A stretch of 64,000 nt of DNA. It comes from Actinomycetota bacterium. Its GTDB lineage: Bacteria > Actinomycetota > Thermoleophilia > Miltoncostaeales > Miltoncostaeaceae. Positions 57,651 to 64,000 of this stretch are shown one piece after another. The notes under the pieces are model-generated. The model made no database searches. It was not told the DNA's origin and saw only the letters and a program-made list of their open reading frames with translations. The number at the start of each line of letters is the position of its first letter. Within the stretch, counting starts at the first letter, position 1. The stretch is taken from the NCBI GenBank assembly GCA_020636905.1, contig JACJWX010000005.1, positions 1-64,000 of the forward strand, given 5' to 3'. Both the position numbers and the translations under genes were made by a program.

Positions 57651-58727
57651 CTAGGAGTCCTTGCCCGCGGTGATCGCCTCGGCCTCGGCGACCGCGGGGT
57701 CGATGACCTCGCCGGTCTCGGGATCGACCTGGATGTCCGACTCGATGAGCCCGGCGTCCTCGCGGATCTCACGATCGATCGCCTCGGCGATGTCCGTGTG
57801 CTCACGCAGGAAGGCCCTGGCGGCGTTGCGTCCCTGCCCGAGCCGTTCTTCACCGTACGAGAAGTAGGCCCCGCTCTTGGTGACGATGCCGCGCTCGACT
57901 CCGAGGTCGATGAGGTTGCCCTCGTACGAGATGCCCTCGCCGTAGATGATGTCGAACTCGGCCTGGCGGAACGGCGGCGCCACCTTGTTCTTGACGACCT
58001 TCACGCGGACCCGGTTCCCGATGCTCTCGCTGCCCTCCTTGAGGGTCTCGATACGACGGATGTCGAGTCGGACCGACGAGTAGAACTTGAGCGCGCGACC
58101 GCCCGGGGTGGTCTCGGGCGAGCCGAACATCACACCGATCTTCTCGCGCAGCTGGTTCGTGAAGATGCAGATGGTGCCGGCACGGTTCAGGGTACCCGCG
58201 AGCTTCCTGAGCGCCTGTGACATGAGGCGGGCCTGCGCACCGACCTGGTGGTCGCCCATCTCACCCTCGATTTCGGCCTTCGGCACCAGCGCGGCCACGG
58301 AGTCGATGGCCACGATGTCGAGGGCGCCGGAGCGGACGAGCAGATCCGCGATCTCGAGCGCCTGTTCCCCATGGTCGGGCTGCGACACGAGCAGCTCGTC
58401 GACGTTGACGCCGATACGCCGGGCGTAGGTGGGGTCCATCGCATGCTCGGCATCGATGAACGCCGCCATGCCGCCCCGCTTCTGCGCCTGGGCGATCAGG
58501 TGGTACAGCAAGGTGGTCTTTCCGGACGACTCCGGGCCGAACACCTCGATGATGCGGCCGCGCGGAATGCCTCCGACCCCGAGCGCGAGGTCCAGCGCGA
58601 GCGCACCGGTGGGCACGACGCTGGTGTCGATGAGCGCCTGGGCATCCCCCATCCGCATGATGGATCCCTTTCCGAACTGCCGTTCGATCTGGGATACCGC
58701 CGCTCCGAGTGCCTGTTCCTTCTCCAT
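57651..58727 (-). CDS. recA: Recombinase RecA
   Basis: A 358-residue RecA, the DNA strand-exchange ATPase and SOS co-protease. It has QFGKGSIMRMG, the Walker A GPESSGKTT, VGAQARLMSQALRKL, the L2 loop with TNQLREKIGVMFGSPE, and an acidic tail. The ATG at 58727 follows GAGGAG; an upstream in-frame ATG is unlikely. A palindromic LexA-type box lies 63-76 bases upstream, so it is very probably SOS-induced. Confidence 0.98.
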   Translation of the reverse strand: MEKEQALGAAVSQIERQFGKGSIMRMGDAQALIDTSVVPTGALALDLALGVGGIPRGRIIEVFGPESSGKTTLLYHLIAQAQKRGGMAAFIDAEHAMDPTYARRIGVNVDELLVSQPDHGEQALEIADLLVRSGALDIVAIDSVAALVPKAEIEGEMGDHQVGAQARLMSQALRKLAGTLNRAGTICIFTNQLREKIGVMFGSPETTPGGRALKFYSSVRLDIRRIETLKEGSESIGNRVRVKVVKNKVAPPFRQAEFDIIYGEGISYEGNLIDLGVERGIVTKSGAYFSYGEERLGQGRNAARAFLREHTDIAEAIDREIREDAGLIESDIQVDPETGEVIDPAVAEAEAITAGKDS

Positions 58728-58789
58728 GTGCGTCTCCTCGACAGGGGTCGCGTGTGCCGGTGCGCCTACCATGTGCCGCCGGCCGGGTA

Positions 58790-58803
58790 CGAACAGATGT
58801 TCG
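58790..58803. promoter_or_regulatory. LexA/SOS box upstream of recA
   Basis: CGAAC-AGAT-GTTCG fits the Gram-positive and actinobacterial LexA consensus CGAAC-N4-GTTCG exactly. It lies in the recA-cinA gap, 63 bases before the recA ATG. It also ends 75 bases after the cinA stop. Confidence 0.85.
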
Positions 58804-58877
58804 CACACCGTCCGGACATCACGCCAGTGCTTCGCCTACGGTAGCTCCCGGCGCGGTCACCACACCCGCCCGCCGGG

Positions 58878-60197
58878 TCACTCCGGTGATACGGAATCGC
58901 CCCGGATCTCTCCCGCAAGCGCGCGGCGCAGCAGGTGCAGCGCGAGTGCCGCCGCACCCTCGCGGATCCGGGCGCGGTCCCCTCGGAGCTGATGGTGCGC
59001 GACGGCGTCCACCCCCGGCCCCACACATCCCAGGTAGACGGTGCCGACGGGCTTGTCGGCCGTCCCGCCCGAGGGCCCGGCGATGCCGGTGACCGAAAGC
59101 CCCCAGTCGGCGCCGAACGCGAGGCGGGCGCCCGCGGCCATCGCGCGCGCCGCCGGTTCGGACACGGCCCCCGGGTTGGCGAGGATCGCGGCGTCGACAC
59201 CGAGGAGATCCCGCTTGGCGGAGTTGGCGTACGACACCACGCCGCCCAGGAACCACCCGGACGCCCCCGCGACCGAAGTGAGCCGTTCGCCGATCCTCCC
59301 GCCGGTGCAGGACTCGGCCAGCGCCAGGTGCTGTCCGGCCTCCACCAGCAGACGGCCGACAACGGTCTCGAGCCGCGAACCGTCGACGCTGTAGAGCCTC
59401 GTCCCGAAGGCGTCCTGCAGCCGCGAGGCCAGCTCCGCCGCCGCGCCGATCCGACCGTCGTCGGCCAGCGTGACCTCCAGCTCGCCGGCCTTCGCGCAGA
59501 TGCCCATACGCACGCCGTCCGTGGCCGACGGACCGAGGTCGCGCAGCGCCTCGATCATCTGCGTCTCGATGGTGCCGGCGATCCGCAGGACCTGCCGGCC
59601 GCGGTCCGGCACACGGCCGAGCATCGTCCGGAGCAGCGGGTCGTGTTCGGTCGCGGCCTGCCACATGGGCTGCAGTTCGAACGGCGGCCCGGGGAGCACC
59701 ACCACCAGGCTCCCGCGGCCGATGGGCACCACGCACCCGGGGGCCGTCCCCACGGGAGGCAGCACGTTCGACCCTTCGGGCACGTGCGCCTGTTTCTCGT
59801 TGGCGGCCGCGCGGATCTCGGGGGCCACGCGCTGTCCCAGCGGGAAGCTCCGCACCCTGGCCTCGATGGTGGCCAGGGCACCGGCGTCCAGGTACAGCGC
59901 CCGTCCGGCGGCCTCGCCGACCGCGGCCATGGTGACGTCGTCGTGCGTACCCCCGAGTCCGCCGGAGGTGATGACCAGGTCCACCCCGTCCTCGACGTGC
60001 GAGAGGACCAGATCGCGAATGACGGCGGCGTCGTCCGGCACGACAGTGATCCGTTCGGGGATCACTCCGTGCGCCTCCAGCCACCGTGCCAGGAACGCTC
60101 CGTTCGACTCGGCCACGCGCCCGTGCAGCACCTCGTCGCCCGTGACGACGATGGCGGCGCGCACGGTCGCCGCCGTGCTCACGGGTGCGCTATCCAC
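58878..60197 (-). CDS. cinA: CinA-family protein (nicotinamide-nucleotide amidohydrolase)
   Basis: A 439-residue two-domain CinA. The N-terminal molybdopterin-binding-like domain has VVTGDEVLHGRVAESN, VITSGGLGGTHDDVT and LPGPPFELQPMW. The C-terminal deamidase domain has LALAESCTGGRIGERLTS and SVTGIAGPSGGT. It repairs or recycles NMN and was named for competence/damage induction beside recA, as here. I list the GTG at 60197; the GTG at 60182 is an equally plausible start. It overlaps the RodZ-like stop. Confidence 0.94.
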   Translation of the reverse strand: MDSAPVSTAATVRAAIVVTGDEVLHGRVAESNGAFLARWLEAHGVIPERITVVPDDAAVIRDLVLSHVEDGVDLVITSGGLGGTHDDVTMAAVGEAAGRALYLDAGALATIEARVRSFPLGQRVAPEIRAAANEKQAHVPEGSNVLPPVGTAPGCVVPIGRGSLVVVLPGPPFELQPMWQAATEHDPLLRTMLGRVPDRGRQVLRIAGTIETQMIEALRDLGPSATDGVRMGICAKAGELEVTLADDGRIGAAAELASRLQDAFGTRLYSVDGSRLETVVGRLLVEAGQHLALAESCTGGRIGERLTSVAGASGWFLGGVVSYANSAKRDLLGVDAAILANPGAVSEPAARAMAAGARLAFGADWGLSVTGIAGPSGGTADKPVGTVYLGCVGPGVDAVAHHQLRGDRARIREGAAALALHLLRRALAGEIRGDSVSPE

Positions 60198-61017
60198 CCG
60201 TGGTCGACGTGTCGACCTTGAGTCCGTTTCGTGTGACGAGGAACGAGGTCATCGTCGCCGCGAGCGTGACCTGCTTGCCGTTGATCTCGACCTTGAGCCC
60301 CTCGGGATTCGCCGTCTTCACCCAGACACTGTTCTGAATCCGGAACGAGCGGGACTGGCCGCTCTGCAGGATCGTCTGTATGGCCAGGCTGCCGGACGCG
60401 TTCCGGCGCCTCACCTCGATGTACGAGCCGTAGGTACCGGTTCCCGTGAGCCGGACCTGGAACCGTTCGGGCTGTTCGGGGGTCGCCAGGCGGGGATCGT
60501 CGGGCGTGGCCGAACCACCGGTCGTCACCGCCGGATCCGCCGTGACCGGGAGCGGCTCGTCCTTGGGATTGCCGATGCCCATCTGCACGAGGATCCCCGC
60601 CGTGAGGACCCCGCCGATGGCCAGCCACAGCAGGTGCGCCTCGGTGCGCCGCCGCTGCTCGGGGCCCGGCCGCGAGCCGATGCCGGCTCTCCGCGCGGAC
60701 ACCCGGGTCCGGCGACGACCGCCGGCGGGCACATGGGTGGCGGCCCCCGCGGAACCGCCGCGCGGCTCGTCGAAGCCTTCCGTCACGGCGAAGCGCGATT
60801 CGTACTCGTCGATGACGAGCTGGCCGTCGAGATCGAGGAACTCCGCGTAGCTGCGAAGGAAGCCCCGCACGTAGGCGGGAGACGGGAGCAGATCGAACTG
60901 CTCCTCTTCCAGCGCTCGCAGATACTTGGGCCGGATCTTGGTGCCGGCCTCGCAATCCCCGATCTCCAGGCCGCGCCGACGGCGCGCTTCACGCAGCGTG
61001 TTTCCGATTTCGAACAA
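60190..61017 (-). CDS. RodZ-like helix-turn-helix membrane protein
   Basis: A 275-residue protein with an N-terminal helix-turn-helix of the RodZ/Xre kind (IGNTLREARRRRGLEI, KYLRALEEEQFDLLPSPAYV). A basic linker, one membrane helix (LLWLAIGGVLTAGILVQMG) and a C-terminal DUF4115-like beta domain (VRLTGTGTYGSYIEVRR) follow. RodZ links cell shape proteins to the membrane in rods. The start is TTG 61017, with AGGGGG upstream; longer starts would add sequence unlike the family. It sits between ftsK and cinA, a common actinobacterial spot. Confidence 0.85.
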   Translation of the reverse strand: MFEIGNTLREARRRRGLEIGDCEAGTKIRPKYLRALEEEQFDLLPSPAYVRGFLRSYAEFLDLDGQLVIDEYESRFAVTEGFDEPRGGSAGAATHVPAGGRRRTRVSARRAGIGSRPGPEQRRRTEAHLLWLAIGGVLTAGILVQMGIGNPKDEPLPVTADPAVTTGGSATPDDPRLATPEQPERFQVRLTGTGTYGSYIEVRRRNASGSLAIQTILQSGQSRSFRIQNSVWVKTANPEGLKVEINGKQVTLAATMTSFLVTRNGLKVDTSTTGG

Positions 61018-61128
61018 GTGACCGGGCCCCCTGGCTGGTCGGTCCTCGAGGCGGCGCCACCATATAGACGGCCACCCCACCCATGCAACTGCGCACGGAC
61101 CGGGCGTCTCCCTCAGGATCTCATCTGG

Positions 61129-63639
61129 TTACGGTACCGGTGTTTCCGCCGCATATGGCTGGACCGGGTCCGGAGCCTCTCCACCGCCGCTTCGTCCCAA
61201 CACCCGGGGAAGATCCCCCTCCCCGATGAGCACGCTGCGTGGCTTCGAACCCTCGTGGCCGGAGACCACCCCCCGCTGCTCCATCATGTCGACGATCCGT
61301 CCCGCTCGCGCGTACCCCACTCCCAGCCTGCGCTGCAGGAGCGACACCGAGGCGGTCCCCTGCTGCACCACCAGCTCGATGGCCTTGGGCAGGAGTTCGT
61401 CGCCGTCTCCGTCGTTCTCGTCGCTGTCGACCGGATCGGGCGGCCGCTCGAGCAGCTCCTCACGCATCTCCGGCCGGCCCTGCTGCCGCCAGTGGTCGGT
61501 GATCTGCTGGATCTCCTCCTCGCTGACATAGGCGCCCTGGAGTCGCTGCAGGCGGCTCGTCCCGACCGGGCGGAACAGCATGTCGCCGCTGCCCAGGAGG
61601 CTCTCGGCGCCACCGGCGTCCAGGATGACCCGCGAGTCGACCTGTGACGAGACGGCGAACGCGACGCGAGACGGCACGTTGGCCTTGATCATCCCCGTGA
61701 TCACGTCGGCGGACGGCCGCTGGGTCGCGAGCACGAGGTGGATCCCCACGGCGCGGCTCTTCTGTGCCAGCCGGATGATGGCGTCCTCGACCTCGGCCGG
61801 GCTCACCATCATGAGGTCGGCCAGCTCGTCGATCAGCACCAGGACCGTCGGCATCGGCGGCTGCCCGGCCTGGCGGCGCACTTCGTTCCAGTCCTTGAGG
61901 TTGCGTGCCCGGGCCAGTCCCATCAGCTCGTAGCGCGTCTCCATCTCACGCACGATGTTGCTGAGCACGGCCGAGGCGTCGCGCATGTTGGTCACCACCG
62001 GCGTGAGCAGATGCGGGATCGACTCGTAGTGGTTGAGCTCGACCTTCTTGGGATCGATCAGGATCATGCGCAGCTCGTCGGGGCTCGAGCGCAGCAGCAG
62101 CGACGCGAGCAGCACATTGAGGCAGACGCTCTTGCCGGTGCCCGTGGAACCGGCGATCAGCAGGTGCGGCATCCGCGAGAGATCCACCGACACCGACTTC
62201 CCGCTGATGTCCTGACCCAGCCACGCCATGAGCGGGCCCGCCGTCGGCGGGAACTGGCGGTAGATGTCGCCCAGGGTGATGACGGAGGCCTCGGGGTTCG
62301 GAACCTCGACGCCGACGGCCTGCTTTCCGGGGATGGGTGCGAGGATCCGCAGCTCGTCCCGCGCGGCGAGCGCGTAGGCCAGGTCGTCCCGGAGCGCGGT
62401 GATGCGCCCCACCTTGGTGCCTGGAGCGAGCTGCAGCTCGTACCGGGTCACGCGGGGGCCGCTGACGGCACCGGTGACCGATGCGGTCACGCCGAAGTGT
62501 CCGAGCGTCTCCTCGAGCCGCCGGGACGTCTCGTTGATCAGCTCACGGGGCATCTTGCCCGGCCCGCCCCGCTTCTCCAGGAGGGTCAGCGGAGGCCGCG
62601 AGTAGCGGCGTCGACGGGTCGCGGACGAACGGGGTGACGCCTCCGGCTCGGGGCCCTCGTCCTCCACGGCGACGGGGTCGGGCTCCGGCACCGGCGGAGG
62701 CAGGTCCGCCTCGTCGAAGAGCGGGACGTCCTCGAGGGTCTGCGCGGCCGGGCGATCCACATGGGGGATCGGGTCCGTCTCACGGGCATCGGCCGCTTCG
62801 TGCTCCACGTCCAGACCCCCGGTGAGCGCCGGAGACGGCGGAAGCATCGAGGGTTCCTCGAAGAGATCGGGGTACTGGTCGGCGCCGTCCAGGGGCGGAT
62901 GCGCCGTCCCGGACCGGGTCCTGCGGCGCACGCCGATGTGGGTGACGCCCTCGTTCGTGTCCATGGCGGAGCGCACCTGGCGGTGGACGGCCTGGCCTCC
63001 ACGCACCGCGCCCAGGGTGGCGGTGGCCATCCCGCGGCCGACCGAGCGCCCCGCCACGGCCGCCCCCTGCCCCGAACGGCGCAGCAGGTGTCCGAGGCTC
63101 CCGCCCGAGATGAGCACCGCGGCGGCGATCCATCCGAGCAGCACCAGAATGGCGGTCCCGATGCCGCCGATCGTGGTGCTGGTCATGAACCAGATGGTCT
63201 CGCCGACCAGGCCGCCACGACCCTGCATGACCTCGGAGATGAACCAGTCCGAGCGCGCCACGCCCCCGAGGCCGAACGTCCCGGCCGCGAGCGCGGTGCA
63301 GAGGCTGACGACCCCGATGACGGTCCCGAGCCGCAGCGGCGCCACCCGCAGCACGTCATCGTCGAGGATCACGAACACGCCGATCGCGACGAGCGCCACC
63401 GGGGCGACGACGGTGAGACGGCCCACGAGCAGCCGCATTCCCTCCTCGAGCCAACCACCGATCGGGCCGACGCCGAATCCGAGGAAGAGCTGCGCGGCGA
63501 GGAACACGCCGAGCGCGGCCAGTGATGCGCCCACGAGCTCACGGATCTGGTGCGGTTCGAGACCGGCGCGAATCGCGGACTTCCGGGTGTTTTTCCTCCG
63601 CGCGGTGTTGCGGCGACGTGTGGCGTGGGTGCTCAACAA
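61129..63639 (-). CDS. ftsK: DNA translocase FtsK/SpoIIIE
   Basis: An 836-residue DNA pump that clears chromosomes from the closing septum. Four membrane helices fill about residues 30-190. An acidic, Pro-rich linker follows. The motor has KQAVGVEVPN, the Walker A AGSTGTGKSVCLN, ILIDPKKVELNHY and LVLIDELADLMM. The C-terminal gamma winged helix binds KOPS-like sites (SVSLLQRRLGVGYARAGRIVD). The start is uncertain: TTG 63639 begins the basic N terminus normal for FtsK, while an in-frame ATG at 63720 would add 27 residues. It is divergent from the superoxide dismutase gene. Confidence 0.94.
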   Translation of the reverse strand: MLSTHATRRRNTARRKNTRKSAIRAGLEPHQIRELVGASLAALGVFLAAQLFLGFGVGPIGGWLEEGMRLLVGRLTVVAPVALVAIGVFVILDDDVLRVAPLRLGTVIGVVSLCTALAAGTFGLGGVARSDWFISEVMQGRGGLVGETIWFMTSTTIGGIGTAILVLLGWIAAAVLISGGSLGHLLRRSGQGAAVAGRSVGRGMATATLGAVRGGQAVHRQVRSAMDTNEGVTHIGVRRRTRSGTAHPPLDGADQYPDLFEEPSMLPPSPALTGGLDVEHEAADARETDPIPHVDRPAAQTLEDVPLFDEADLPPPVPEPDPVAVEDEGPEPEASPRSSATRRRRYSRPPLTLLEKRGGPGKMPRELINETSRRLEETLGHFGVTASVTGAVSGPRVTRYELQLAPGTKVGRITALRDDLAYALAARDELRILAPIPGKQAVGVEVPNPEASVITLGDIYRQFPPTAGPLMAWLGQDISGKSVSVDLSRMPHLLIAGSTGTGKSVCLNVLLASLLLRSSPDELRMILIDPKKVELNHYESIPHLLTPVVTNMRDASAVLSNIVREMETRYELMGLARARNLKDWNEVRRQAGQPPMPTVLVLIDELADLMMVSPAEVEDAIIRLAQKSRAVGIHLVLATQRPSADVITGMIKANVPSRVAFAVSSQVDSRVILDAGGAESLLGSGDMLFRPVGTSRLQRLQGAYVSEEEIQQITDHWRQQGRPEMREELLERPPDPVDSDENDGDGDELLPKAIELVVQQGTASVSLLQRRLGVGYARAGRIVDMMEQRGVVSGHEGSKPRSVLIGEGDLPRVLGRSGGGEAPDPVQPYAAETPVP

Positions 63640-63778
63640 CCCCCCCAATGGGCGCAGACGGACCAGAATGATCGTGTTTCCACGTGTTCTTCTTTGCCAA
63701 GCGTTCGGGTCTTCCTCCATTCGGATCGGTAGCGTGGGACCCCACACCACGGAGCGGTGATGAAAGGAGACCCTCCTC

Positions 63779-64000
63779 ATGGCCTTCGAGCTACCCGACC
63801 TCCCGTACGCCCATGACGCGCTGGAACCTCACATCGACGCACGCACGATGGAGATCCACCACGGCAAGCACCATCAGGCCTACATCACCAAGGCGAACGA
63901 GGCGCTCGCCGGCACGCCGCTGGCGGACGCCCCGGTCGAGGAGGTGCTGAAGCAGTTGAACACCCTCCCGGCCGACAAGCAGGGGCCGGTGCGCAACAAC
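63779..64000 (+). CDS. Superoxide dismutase (Fe/Mn type), 5' part
   Basis: The first 74 residues of an Fe/Mn superoxide dismutase, cut by the window edge. It begins ELPDLPYAHDALEPHID and contains the first metal ligand His27 in EIHHGKHHQAYI. The rest lies outside, so metal preference cannot be judged. The ATG follows AAAGGAGA at good spacing, a leadered start unlike the leaderless genes. Confidence 0.95.
   Translation, partial: MAFELPDLPYAHDALEPHIDARTMEIHHGKHHQAYITKANEALAGTPLADAPVEEVLKQLNTLPADKQGPVRNN

Noticed and set aside
56165..57853. Longer miaB frame reaching into recA
   Set aside because: The extra N-terminal sequence is a shadow of recA; the GTG at 57493 with a -10-like element starts at the true FGCQMN region.

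Overview
The window is about 64 kb of very GC-rich DNA from a bacterial chromosome. It is densely coded on both strands, with many GTG and TTG starts and many 1-11 base overlaps between consecutive genes. The gene content points to an actinobacterium: the lipid II amidase pair MurT/GatD, polyphosphate glucokinase, a garA/ftsR-like FHA-MerR pair beside a pgsA-type gene, an RsiG-like c-di-GMP switch protein, and the order ftsK, rodZ-like, cinA, recA, miaB, miaA, dapF. Several features do not fit the standard Streptomyces/Mycobacterium pattern (an E. coli-type DapD, a one-motif RsiG, DUF1501/DUF1800 proteins). I infer a deep-branching class such as Thermoleophilia or a relative; the class is not proven by sequence alone. 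I see no phage, IS element, CRISPR array, rRNA operon or replication origin.

Layout. 1-3.3 kb: a secreted protein-arginine deiminase and a FUSC-type exporter. 3.3-6.7 kb: dxr, rseP-like protease and ispG (MEP isoprenoid pathway plus intramembrane proteolysis), then tRNA-Pro(GGG). 6.9-8.9 kb: pgsA-like gene, rsiG-like gene, zinc-ribbon/FHA protein and MerR regulator. 9-12.6 kb: ppgK, an RlpA-like protein, an M32 carboxypeptidase. 12.7-18.8 kb: two tandem paralogous lipoproteins, a PAS/GAF histidine kinase, a PilZ protein, two small coupled unknowns, a methyltransferase and a SCO1-like protein. 18.9-23.9 kb: a branched-chain amino-acid-type ABC importer split into two convergent transcription units. 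24-26.7 kb: 5'-3' exonuclease, small HExxH protein, nitroreductase, aminoglycoside-phosphotransferase-like kinase. 26.8-30 kb: cupredoxin, DUF1800 and DUF1501 operon. 30-35.9 kb: Sua5-type threonylcarbamoyl-AMP synthase, two small membrane proteins, a GGDEF-EAL protein, and a frameshifted yaaA. 36-41.1 kb: thrC with a coupled enolase-superfamily gene, a coiled-coil transglycosylase-like secreted protein, and the principal sigma factor with a structured leader. 41.2-45.3 kb: nitronate monooxygenase, yqgE, small unknowns, an NrtR-like Nudix regulator and a metallo-beta-lactamase-fold protein. 45.3-50 kb: rpiA, murT, methyltransferase, gatD and aminotransferase in one coupled operon. 50-55.2 kb: amphi-Trp protein, dut, the dapE-dapC-dapD lysine/peptidoglycan cluster and, on the opposite strand, dapF. 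55.2-63.6 kb: miaA, miaB, recA (with a clear SOS box), cinA, a RodZ-like protein and ftsK, all leftward. The window ends inside a superoxide dismutase gene.

Themes. (1) c-di-GMP: an RsiG-like anti-sigma protein, a PilZ receptor and a GGDEF-EAL enzyme all lie here. (2) Cell wall: MurT/GatD, DapC/D/E/F, RlpA, a transglycosylase-like protein and RodZ, with an unexplained methyltransferase inserted between murT and gatD. (3) Gene expression style: at least thirteen genes have a TANNNT -10-like element 6-8 bases before the start codon and no evident ribosome binding site, which implies widespread leaderless transcripts. Convergent gene pairs are mostly separated by near-perfect GC hairpins without U-tracts.
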